Made by a program: the position numbers and the translations under genes. From Neodontobutis hainanensis (taxonomy: Eukaryota; Chordata; Actinopteri; Gobiiformes; Odontobutidae): DNA of 64,000 nucleotides. How positions within the stretch are numbered: position 1 is the first letter of the stretch; each line of letters begins with the position of its first letter. The stretch is from positions 1 through 64,000 of the forward strand of contig JALDNG010001303.1 in assembly GCA_024349245.1 (NCBI GenBank), given 5' to 3'. The notes beneath the pieces are model-generated. The model ran no database searches and was not told the DNA's origin. It saw nothing but the letters and a program-made list of their open reading frames with translations. Positions 21,756 through 31,790 of this stretch are shown here, one piece after another.

Positions 21756-22505
21756 TCAGGTGTTTGTTTTCTCCACGTTTTGGACAGCTATTGGCCTCAT
21801 GCACATCTTAGAAACAATAAACTTGAACACTGTTGTTTTGTTTCCTGGCCTTGAAGTGTCCGTGTATCCTTTTTTTGATTTTACAGTCAGTCGTCCGGTT
21901 AAGTCGTCTGTGCCTGCATTGTCACTGGGACGGTCTGAATCTGGGGTTGATCTCTCAGATGTGTCTAAATTGGGATCCATCCATATCTCTCCAGGAGATC
22001 TACCGTCATCGTTTACAAGACTTCTCTGTTTTTCTTCAGTAGTGGGCTGGAATGGGTTGATACCAAAGCCTGAGCCTTCTGCAGGAGGTACAGCAGTTGG
22101 TAGAAAAGCAGGCCTCATCTTGTTGGAGTCTGATGTATCCGGTGAAGGGGGGACAACGGGGGCAGCTGTTGGCCCAGTACATTCAATATTTAAAGCACAA
22201 AAAACTTCGACCACTATTGTTTTCTTTCCAGGCCTTGACAAAGTGTCCGAGTTGCTCCGAGAGATCATTCTCTGAGCTTTTGGTTCGTCATCTGGGCCTA
22301 CATTGTCACCGGGACTGTCTACATTTGTGTTGCTGTGTGTTCTTAATCTCTCAGATTTTTCTGAAAAGGGACCCATCCATACCTCTCCAGGAGATCTGCC
22401 CTCATCGTTATGATGACTTAGATGATTAACAGCAGAAATTGGCTGGAGCGGGATACCACAGCCTGACCTTTCTGGTGGAGGAGGTGGTACACAAAAGACC
22501 TCTTC
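21756..22505 (-). CDS. Distal tail of kinase copy B: two diverged linker-type modules without NADx arrays
   Basis: Open over 206 codons from 22376 to a TGA at 21756. It contains two copies of a module recognisable from the linkers: SPGEI(W/F)M, TSERS or KSERL, DSDRPS or NSNTNVDSP. These are separated by GSGFGINPFQP, which matches SGCGIIPVQP of the linkers. Each is followed by a Ser/Thr-rich SRPGKKT or SRPGNKT segment in place of the NADx array. No known domain is recognised. It probably encodes the C-terminus of copy B, reached by a frame shift near 22495, or a separate decayed exon. The linker sequence in 22377-22505 belongs to the same chain. Confidence 0.55.
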   Translation of the reverse strand, partial: EEVFCVPPPPPERSGCGIPLQPISAVNHLSHHNDEGRSPGEVWMGPFSEKSERLRTHSNTNVDSPGDNVGPDDEPKAQRMISRSNSDTLSRPGKKTIVVEVFCALNIECTGPTAAPVVPPSPDTSDSNKMRPAFLPTAVPPAEGSGFGINPFQPTTEEKQRSLVNDDGRSPGEIWMDPNLDTSERSTPDSDRPSDNAGTDDLTGRLTVKSKKGYTDTSRPGNKTTVFKFIVSKMCMRPIAVQNVEKTNT

Positions 22506-22509
22506 TCAT

Positions 22510-23086
22510 TGTAGGCTGCATCCGAGTCTGCATCGATGTCTGCATTTAAGTCTGCATTGACGTCTGCATTTAAGTCTGCATTGAAGACTGCATTTAAGTC
22601 TGCATTGACGTCTGCATTAAAGTCTGCATCGAAGTCTGCATTGATGTCTGCATTGATGTCTGCATTTAAGTCTGCATTGATGTCTGCATTGAAGTCTGCA
22701 TTGATGTCTGCATTTAAGTCTGCATTGGCGTCTACATTGAAGACTGCATTGGCGTCTGCATTCAAGTCTGCATTGACGTCTGCATTGAAGTCTGCATTGA
22801 TGTCTGCATTGAAGTCTGCATTGATGTCTGCATTGAAGTCTGCATTGATGTCTGCATTTAAGTCTGCATTGGCGTCTGCTTTCAAGTCTGCATTGACGCG
22901 TCTGCATTGAAGACTGCATTGACGCGTCTGCATTGAAGACTGCATTGACGTCTGCATTCAAGTCTGCATTGAAGACTGCATTGAAGTCTGCATTCAAGAC
23001 TGCATTGAAGTCTGCATTCAAGAATGCATTCAAGACTGCATTGAAGTCTGCATTTAAGTCTGCATTGAAGTCTGCATTGCCATAAC
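22510..23086 (-). repeat. 12-bp NADx minisatellite array, copy B, fourth block
   Basis: Same 12-bp unit. It contains two ACGCGT units in place of ACGT (22891-22930), each adding two bases and shifting the frame. Its unit order is unlike the fourth block of copy A, so the arrays have been rearranged since duplication. Confidence 0.9.
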
Positions 23087-23355
23087 ACCCCTCACCTAAA
23101 ACTTCCAATGGATTGTATTTTTCTTCTGGTGCCACAGTTTCCCTGGAAGGACTGTTAGAATCTGGTCGTAATCTCTCAGATGTTTTTAAAAGGGACCCAT
23201 GAATATCTCTCCAGGAGATCCGCCTCATTGTTATGATGACTTAGATGATTAACAGCAATAATTGGCTGGACCGGGATGATACCACAGCCTGACCGTTCTC
23301 GAGGAGGTGGAGGAGGTGATGGAGGTGCTACAAAAAAAGACCTCTTCTCATTGTA
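23087..23355 (-). repeat. Inter-array linker, copy B, third linker (two single-base losses)
   Basis: Same linker as in copy A but lacking one A in the AAAAAGGGACCC stretch and one C in GCCCTCAT. These together disrupt the reading frame at 23185-23225. Confidence 0.85.
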
Positions 23356-24087
23356 GTCTGCATCCGAGTCTGCATCCAAATCTGCATTGATGTCTGCATT
23401 TAAGTCTGCATTTAAGTCTGCATTGACGTCTGCATTAAAGTCTGCATTAAAGTCTGCATTGAAGTCTGCATTAAAGTCTGCATTGTAGTCTGCATCCGAG
23501 TCTGCCTCCAAGTCTGCATTGATGTCTGCATTTAAGTCTGCATTGAAGACTGCATTGACGTCTGCATTCAAGTCTGCATTGAAGACTGCATTGACGTCTG
23601 CATTCAAGTCTGCATTTAAGTCTGCATTGAAGACTGCATTGAAGTCTGCATTGACGTCTGCATTAAAGTGTGCATCGAAGTCTGCATTGATGTCTGCATT
23701 TAAGTCTGCATTGATGTCTGCATTGAAGTCTGCATTGATGTCTGCATTGAAGTCTGCATTGATGTCTGCATTGAAGTCTGCATTGACGTCTACATTGAAG
23801 ACTGCATTGGCGTCTGTATTCAAGTCTGCATTGGCGTCTGCATTGAAGTCTGCATTGACGTCTGCATTGAAGTCTGCATTGATGTCTGCATTTAAGTCTG
23901 CATTGACGTCTGCATTGAAGACTGCATTGACGTCTGCATTGAAGACTGCATTGACGTCTGCATTCAAGTCTGCATTGAAGACTGCATTCAAGTCTGCATT
24001 CAAGACTGCATTGAAGTCTGCATTCAAGAATGCATTCAAGACTGCATTGAAGTCTGCATTTAAGTCTGCATTGAAGCCTGCATTGCC
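23356..24087 (-). repeat. 12-bp NADx minisatellite array, copy B, third block
   Basis: Equivalent of copy A 985-1674, longer by about two units. GCATCCGAGTC marks the linker-array border. Confidence 0.9.
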
Positions 24088-24355
24088 ATAACACCCCTCA
24101 CCTAAAACTTCCAATGGATTGTATTTTTCTTCTGGTGCCACAGTTTCCCTGGGAGGACTGTTAGAATCTGGTCGTAATCTCTCAGATGTTTTTAAAAAGG
24201 GACCCATGAATATCTCTCCAGGAGATCCGCCCTCATCGTTATGATGACTTAGATGATTAACAGCAATAATTGGCTGGAGCGGGATGATACCACAGCCTGA
24301 CCGTTCTCGAGGAGGTGGTGGAGGTGCTACAAAAACAGAACTCTTCTCATTGTAG
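24088..24355 (-). repeat. Inter-array linker, copy B, second linker
   Basis: Intact linker in frame with the 1067-codon open stretch. It shows the full proline run, SPGEIFMGP and EVLGEGCYG modules. Confidence 0.85.
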
Positions 24356-24917
24356 TCTGCATCCGAGTCTGCATTGAATCCTGCATTGAGGCCTGCATTG
24401 AAGTCTGCTTTGAAGCCTGCATTGAAGTCTGCACTGAAGCCTGCATTGAAGCCTGCATCGGCGTCTGCATTTAAGTCTGCATTGATATCTGCATTTAAGT
24501 CTGCATTGACGTCTACATTGAAGACTGCATTGACGTCTGCATTCAAGTCTGCATTGACGTCTACATTGAAGACTGCATTGACGTCTGCATTCAAGTCTGC
24601 ATTGACATCTGCATTGAAGTCTGCATTGATGTCTGCATTTAAGTCTGCATTGACGTCTACATTGAAGACTGCATTGACGTCTGCATTGACATCTGCATTG
24701 AAGTCTGCATTGATGTCTGCATTTAAGTCTGCATTGACGTCTGCATTGACGTCTGCATTCAAGTCTGCATTGAAGACTGCATTGACGTCTGCATTCAAGT
24801 CTGCATTGAAGACTGCATTCAAGTCTGCATTCAAGACTGCATTGAAGTCTGCATTCAAGAATGCATTCAAGACTGCATCGAAGTCTGCATTTAAGTCTGC
24901 ATTGAAGCCTGCATTGC
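24356..24917 (-). repeat. 12-bp NADx minisatellite array, copy B, second block
   Basis: Equivalent of copy A 1946-2529 with two units fewer. NAGF-type units at the kinase-proximal side. Confidence 0.9.
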
Positions 24918-25185
24918 CATAACACCCCTCACCTAAAACTTCCAATGGATTATATTTTTCTTCTGGTGCCACAGTTTCCCTGGGAGGACTGTTAGAATCT
25001 GGTCGTAATCTCTCAGATGTTTTTAAAAAGGGACCCATGAATATCTCTCCAGGAGATCCGCCCTCATCGTTATGATGACTTAGATGATTAACAGCAATAA
25101 TTGGCTGGACCGGGATGATACCACAGCCTGACCGTTCTCGAGGAGGTGGTGGAGGTGCTACAAAAACAGACCTCTTCTCATTGTA
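24918..25185 (-). repeat. Inter-array linker, copy B, first linker
   Basis: Linker closest to the kinase domain of copy B, in frame with it. Confidence 0.85.
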
Positions 25186-25372
25186 GTCTGCATCCGAGTC
25201 TTCATTGAATCCTGCATTGAAGTCTGCATTGAAGCCTGCATTGAGGCCTGCATTGAAGTCTGCTTTGAAGCCTGCTTTGAAGCCTGTATTGAAGCCTGCA
25301 TTGAAATCTGCACTGAAGCCTGCATTGAAGCCTGCATCGGCGTCTCCATTCAAGTCTGCATTCAAGTCTTGA
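25186..25372 (-). repeat. Degenerate NAGF/NADF block directly after the kinase domain, copy B
   Basis: Counterpart of 2801-2975, with an added NADFNAGF unit. All units are in frame with the kinase. Confidence 0.8.
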
Positions 25373-26561
25373 TCCGAGGTGTCTTCACGTCTTCTTGCGG
25401 TGGTGGCACCGGTCATTAACCTCTGAGCCTCCAGTTTGTAAGGAGAGTCATCAGGCAGATGAGCCATTGTGATAAATGGGTGCTCGAGGGCTTCTGTTGG
25501 AGTGATCCTTTGTGCTGGGTTTAGATGGAGCATTTTCTTTAGCAAATCACCAAATGCAGCCCTGTCATCAGATTCAGAAACTGTCTCCTCCGAGTGGAAT
25601 CTTTGGATTACAATCCCAATATCTGAGGCCAAATACAAACAACCCTCTGACACGTTGGGCCTGATTCCTGTACTCTGCTTATATTCATGGACGGTTTTGA
25701 GACGCCATTTTGACCCTGTCCAGGTAAAATAGTTGCTTGTGTACAAACCACTTTCTAGGAGCTCTTGCTCTGGAGTCCCCATGAGGCTAACAATATTTCT
25801 AAATATAGCAAAGGGGTTATCTCCATCAAAAAGGTGGCAGCCAATATACGCCGGTCCAAGGAAGCAGCCCAGACTCCACATATCCACTGCCTCAGACAAT
25901 GGGAGCCCCAAAAAGACCTCCGGTGACCGAAATGCAGGAGGCTGGATTACTGTCCCCACCTGTGCATTTATGTAGTGCATGGCCAAGCCAAAATCAATTA
26001 ATTTGACCCTAAATGGTTGGCTTTTGTGGTCCACTAGCATTATGTTATCTGCCTTGATATCGGTGTGCATGACACCTATGCTTTTAAGATCTTTTAATGC
26101 AACTAGGAGTTGCTGGGCCATGGGTCGTATTTCGCTGAGCGTTAACAGCTTTTCTTCTCTCATTAGATTGGCCACACTGCGGTCAAGCATCTCAAATGCC
26201 ATGCACCTACATTCGTTCAATTCAAATTCGTTAATGAACCGGACAATGTTGGATGTGTCCGGATCCAACTGACTGATCAAATGGAGCATTTTAAGCTCTT
26301 TATCAACACCATCGTCATCATCGTACTTAAGAATCTTAACAGCCATCATTTCTCCTGTTTTTGTGTTAAGGCATTTCATAACTTTGCCAAAACATCCCTC
26401 ACCTAAACGCGTTCCATTATCTGATAGGTTCCTCTCTCCATATTTTTGTTTTTAGAAGTTTTCCACATCTTTGTAGAACACAGTTTGAGTTTTCATGAGC
26501 TGAAGTATCCTGCCTATCTGGTGGGCTCTCAAGCTATGATTGGAGTGTCGAGTTAAGGTTG

Positions 26562-26640
26562 GCCTTATAAACTCTGTTTCTGCAAGCCCGTGACGTCACA
26601 TGGCAACGGGCGCGGTCTGTGAGCGGTGACGTCACTAAGT
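26562..26640 (-). promoter_or_regulatory. Putative promoter of kinase copy B: two CRE palindromes and a TATA-like box
   Basis: Same arrangement as copy A: TGACGTCA at 26591-26598 and 26627-26634, TATA-like motif at 26565-26572, start codon at 26468. Both CRE sites and the box are unchanged, while nearby bases differ slightly. This fits conservation but also simply a recent duplication. Confidence 0.5.
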
Positions 26641-28315
26641 TCTATTTTGAAGCCGCCATTATGAATTTTTAACACGTGTTTATTTTCGAATTAAATAGTT
26701 ATATTTATTGAATCTGTTAAATAGTAATGATGGAAAAATGGATGTCTTAACTATGTGTACTATTTTAACATTTAACTCTTGGTGATTTGATGTGATACAT
26801 AGCCTTGATTTAGTTTGACATGTGCCTTTACGTTTGAGCAGAGCTGTTGTGAGGGCTCATGGGGGCCTCTGCTGGTCAAATAAAATATCTCCCTCTGTTA
26901 GCTTTTATTTTCTCCGGCGTCATTTTCATGTGACACACACATGTTGGGGACGTTTGAGAAAGTGCGACAGCTCAAGTGCGTTGATTTCTTGCAAAAGTTT
27001 ATTGATTGTTGTTGTTGTCCAAGTAAGTTGTTCTTCTGGACAAAAAATAAATCCGCTTTGTCTCTGATTACAGACACAGCTCATTCATCTGGTGATAAGA
27101 GTGAATATGAGTTAAATGGAGTGTCAGAGGGAATAGAGCTGCTTCACTCTGAGGTGGACATGGATTTATGTGAAGGACACACCTGACAGAGAAGATACTC
27201 TTTAATCTGTAAGTTCACGAGTTATATTTAATATTTATATTGAATAATCTTTGTTTGCTTTTTGAAAAGCTCAGTTATGTTTGTGTGTCCTCTTAAATTG
27301 GACACAGGCCTATGGCGTGTTGAAAATCTTAGGGTTGTTATTGATGTCCACAGTTCAGACTAATATCCACATCAGAAGTCAGTCCATGGGCTATTCTTTG
27401 GGTAATTCAAAGATTGGGTATAATCTTGTACTGCCTCAGCTACATCTTTTTAGGAAGAGCAGACCAAAACCACCAGATCCTATTAAAGTGTCCAGTTACA
27501 ATAAAGGTTCTGAAACAATAAATGGAATCGAGATGGGACATAAATGTATTAATACTGCTGCAGTGAAGAGGTCACAGAGGAGCTTTATTTTGGCAAGTCT
27601 AGGCAATTAATTTATACAGCACAATTCATACTCTGAGTAACTCAAAGTGCTTTACAGGATTAAAAGCGTGCCGTTTAGTTTTGTTGTTGTGTAGTTTGTG
27701 GCCTTTGTATTAGTTTTCGTATCTTGGACGTCTTTGTTGTCTTTGTTTGATATAGCCGGCTTTGTTTACTAAACCAGTGCGTGGTACATTAAAATATTTG
27801 CGTAGCTATGCTATATTTATGCCCAGGTGTTTAGTATTTCTCGTAATTGTAGACTAAATTTGTGCACTTTTGGTTGGGACTCGTGCGTCCTCTGTGCGTA
27901 ATGTTTGGAGAGCGTACAGCATGCTGCGACTCCTTTGTTCTCAGTTTACTGTGGCGGTAAACTTTTGTTTGAGGCTTAAATGTTTTTGGTGCGTGTTTTT
28001 GTTTGTGTAGAACATGTTTAAAAGCACGTTGTATTGGCAAAGTTGAGAGAGACTATGTGCGTAAACATCTTAAGGTGTGGAGTGATTCCTTGTAGGCTTA
28101 AGCGGCGTTCCCCTTTGGGTCCGTCGGTCTGGGGGTAGTGTTGCGATGAAAGTGGTTAAGGCTTTGCTTGGAAGCAAATCAGTGGTGGTTAGAGGATTGC
28201 TAGCGTGCTAGTCGCCTCTCCAACCCATCGGGGTGTAGTGCGTAAAAACCCGCCATATTTGGCCGCATGAAGACTAGGGGGGAGCTTAGGTAGCTGGATT
28301 TGCGTTAGTCTGGTG
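26641..28315. other. Conserved non-coding block upstream of kinase copy B
   Basis: Paralogue of 4236-6079. Short open frames here are shared with copy A but show no recognisable domain, so none is called as a gene. Confidence 0.5.
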
Positions 28316-29144
28316 CAGGGGTTGGCAACCTTTACCACTCGAAGAGCCATTTGGACCCATTTCTCACAGTAAAAAAAACACTGGGAGTCACAAAACCCTT
28401 TTGAGATTTAAAATGAAATAACACTGCATATTACACTGAACATTTTTTTGCCTTCATGCTATATATAAATAAACTATAATGTGTTGCATTTATGAAATCC
28501 ATGAACGACTGCAGGAAAACAAAACTAATTTTCTGCATGCAACAAAAACATTTTGAACTCCGAAAAAAATATGTTGGGTTTGCTTTTAAGTAAAGTACTC
28601 GATGTCTATTTGAGCCGAACTTAAATTATCCACCAGGAGCAAACCAAAAACGGCATCCTCTCTCTGTGTGTTTCATCCTTTTACTGGCGCGTGCAGTCAG
28701 CTCAATAATAAAATGACTATTTCATTGAACAATGAAAAAATATGAATATATGCAAAATAATAGGCAATTAAAATATTTATCATACTTGGTTAATGTGATT
28801 ACTGCTCCTGAACCTGGGCGCACAGCGTCTGCACATCAGAGCTGTCTGCCGTCACCTTCATCTTTTCACAGGATCGTAAGCTGTCATCTGTGAGGCGCGC
28901 GCGATGTTTGCTTTTAATAAAGTTGACGTTAAAAACACCTGCATTTCTCCAGCATACTTCTTAGAATTCTCCATCATTGGCCTGCCTGGGATTCAAAAAG
29001 TTCAAGAAATCGTGCATTGGCATTTGTGACGCATAGTAACATCAAACTAAAATAAAATACAATAATTAAATACTCATTCATTATTTTTAAAAGCCACAGG
29101 AGCCGCATCAGAGGGATGAAAGAGTCCGCGAGTTGCCGACCCTG
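28316..29144. mobile_element. hAT-type non-autonomous element, copy B
   Basis: Paralogue of 6080-6905, carried along by the segmental duplication. The two differ mainly by homopolymer lengths and single substitutions. Confidence 0.6.
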
Positions 29145-29840
29145 GTCGGCGGGAGAACTCCATCACCGAGGCTTTGGCCCATAGATAGTAAATAAAAATG
29201 GATGTAATCTGCCCATTGCTCCCCTGTTTACTGATATGACTCCAATTCATGGGCAAAAATGGCGATTACATCCGGACATTTCAGACTCCTTCGTCAGAGG
29301 ATGTTACTAAAATGGGCAACGGAGTGTTGCATTGCAAGCGCGTGCGTGGGTAATTACCAAGCGTCTAAGATGGAACCTCCAAAACGGTCCCTGCGTAAGG
29401 GCGCGCCATACGCCAAAATACATCGAAATACGGCAATATACCGCCGTCCACCAGAGGGCAGGCTCCAAAAGCGGAAATATAAGGAGAAACCCAATGGCGA
29501 CTTTACGGGTGTAAAAACATGTTTACAGCCTGGTACAAAAGATGGCTCCTGTCTCTAGAGCTAAGTTTTTACCATGTGACAACTCTGGGGGTGAATTTTT
29601 GATTATTACGTCCGTTTATGCTATCTGAAAAGTTTAGTTTTGTGCATAATTGTGGGTGTGGTTATCTTGACTCGCATGTGTCAATCACCGAGCCAGCGCA
29701 CGTCGTGTGGCTAGCTGGCTAACAAGTGGCTAGTTAGCTCCTCCGTGATACTTGCTGGCTTGGCGCATGTTAGGCGATCAGTGTGTCAGGCTTCTTTACC
29801 CTCGGCTGTTCTCTGAGTATTTAAGAAGAAAGTTGTGTAA

Positions 29841-29903
29841 ATGGCTTGCTGTGCTGTTGGCTGTACTAACAGACCCCAAGAAGTGTGGTCTTCAGTTTTT
29901 CGG
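29841..29903 (+). CDS. THAP domain, first exon, of the 29180-33980 transposon
   Basis: Starts ATGGCTTGC and reads MACCAVGCTNRPQEVWSSVFR, then a GTGAGT donor. THAP domains are C2CH zinc-finger DNA-binding modules found in P-element transposases and THAP proteins; CAVGC supplies the first two zinc ligands. The next exon in phase begins at 30822 (FPLGDPHRLDQW). A usual THAP is about 90 residues, so this exon is the first quarter. Confidence 0.65.
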
Positions 29904-30821
29904 TGAGTAATACTATTTTCTTGGTTTTATGGGTGGTTTTGAGGGCTCTTACACGGCTAAATATATAGCATTACTTAGCTATTTAGCCGAGCTAACAACT
30001 TTACCCATCAAAATTGCATCGAGTACGGTCATTTAGAATTCGATGTTAATTATAATACAATTAAGGTAGAATTTTAAATTTATTTTTACTGGCTTTGCTT
30101 TATGCTATAAAAAAGATCCAGATATACAATATATCAAGGCTCATAAACACTATTTGCATTACGAACATGGTTAAACAAGTTTAACAGCAAAACAATATAT
30201 TTATTAATTTCAGCTGTAATATTTTTTTAAGTGATCGGCTTAAGCATGTTATGGCTTTGACATATAACGGGCAAATGAGCGCTACTTGATATAACTGCAT
30301 TATTCACCGGTGCTCTACACAATGACTGTAGAAAATACGCTCCGGTAGGCTACCGTCAATGCTCTGAAGCCCACCGCTAATGACTTTTGAAAATAACGTG
30401 CTATCATTATGTGTTAAGATAATGTAAGAATATCTCGCAAAAAAAAGTAATTAACTTTTTCTATGAAATCGTTATTGCACACAAGATTGCACTAGCGTTA
30501 TGTGTATGAGCTCCGTTTGGGACGTGTAGAAGGTGTCTCTGTTGCTCTTATATTGAACTGCCTTTAGAGTGTGTTATAAAGTGACAACTGTACCTAGAAC
30601 CTAGTGCTGTTCAATACATCTAAGGTATAAACTACTATTTTAATATTTATAAATCTGAAATAGAAATTATTACAAGCTTATGACCATGATCTTATGTGAA
30701 GCCTGTTGTTATCTACCCTAACCCAGCCCTGCAATTGTTATTGTAACACTATATGTACTGTACTAGTTTGGTAACCTTTTAATGTTATAATAGCACCTAA
30801 TGTGTTTCTGTATGTTTTAAG

Positions 30822-30955
30822 TTTTCCTCTAGGTGATCCACACAGACTGGACCAGTGGGTGTTGAAGATGAGGAGACAGAACTGGACTCCTACCTCTTCC
30901 AGGCGGTTGTGCAGTCAACACTTTGAGAGGGATAGCTTCTGTACTGATTTGAGGG
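30822..30955 (+). CDS. THAP domain, second exon, first copy
   Basis: After an AG acceptor it reads FPLGDPHRLDQWVLKMRRQN and CSQHFERDSF. This gives the conserved Trp and the last two zinc ligands (Cys-x2-His). A third piece after the acceptor at about 32473 reads LIPSSLFPPSP, resembling the end of THAP domains. It is followed by a tandem second copy of the same exon at 31654. Confidence 0.6.
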
Positions 30956-31653
30956 TACCTAAAACTTTATGTGTCATCTTTATTACAAGGACAGTACATA
31001 CTGACCAACAGTACAACTGTATAATATGCCAGAGTAACATTAGTCCACATGGGTTATTGTAGAACTGCACAGTGAGTCACAAGCAATCAGCAGCTTTATC
31101 AGAAACATCATTAATAACATTCAGGCCATTAGGAGCACAAATAAAACACACTGTCAATATTAAAAGGACAAATAGACAACATGCATTAATAATAATAATA
31201 TTATATTTTATTTATAACGCACTTTTCTGGACACTCAATGTCGCTTATACTAATAGTAAAAACACAATAGCACATTATTATTATTATTATTATTACATCA
31301 ATTTTATATAGTGCTTTTCTGGGGACGCAAAGACGCTTTACATATCAATTACACATAATTGAAATACTCAAGGACAGCAATTAAAAGCAACAAATAAAAA
31401 CTTATTTGTTGATGACAGAACAGTGCAGTTATATTGGGAGTGAGTAGGCCAGTCTGAATAGATGTGTTTTGAATTAGTCATTAGTTACACTACAGACATC
31501 TTATTAAGCAAAGAGAAACAGAAGTTGTTAAAACAGCAGGGCACAGAGGGTTATAATACTGACAAGTTTGAACTGAATAGACACATTTTTAAAAGAGACT
31601 AAAATAATCCACTTAAATTAATGTGTTAACTAGTTTTTGTTTGTTTGTTTAAG

Positions 31654-31790
31654 TCTTCCTCTAGGTGATCCAGACAGACTGGACCAGTGGGTGTTGAAGA
31701 TGAGGAGACAGAACTGGACTCCTACCTCTTCCAGTTGGTCATGCAGTCAACACTTTGAGACGGATTGCTTCTGCACTGATTTGAGGGTAC
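31654..31790 (+). CDS. THAP domain, second exon, duplicated copy
   Basis: Nearly the same exon as 30822-30955, about 832 bp downstream, with DRLDQW in place of HRLDQW and CSQHFETDCF in place of CSQHFERDSF. Intron flanks are duplicated too; 31490-31620 recurs at 32005-32150. Whether one or both are spliced in cannot be told. Confidence 0.5.

Larger units (their letters stand above)
21756..26468 (-). pseudogene. HIPK-like protein kinase with tetrapeptide-repeat tail, copy B (several frame breaks)
   Basis: Paralogue of copy A. The open stretch from Met at 26379 to 23176 is 1067 codons. Counting from that Met, the kinase has Lys15 (MAVK), Glu28, HTD 105-107, DFG 129-131 and SPE 152-154, and ends near residue 335. 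Then follow a degenerate NAGF/NADF block, and linker plus array units. The true start is probably Met at 26468, but an extra CG at about 26408-26411 (ACGCGT against ACGT in copy A) separates it from the body. Further breaks are a missing A near 23190, a missing C near 23222, two ACGCGT insertions at 22897 and 22923, and a shift near 22495. If these are errors, the protein would run to a TGA at 21756. The activation segment lacks the HIPK Ser-Thr-Tyr (it reads GTV), so activation may differ. Confidence 0.78.

Noticed and set aside
22418..22957. Independent NADx-repeat gene in the fourth block of copy B
   Set aside because: The separate frame results from the two ACGCGT insertions; it is a continuation of the kinase tail.
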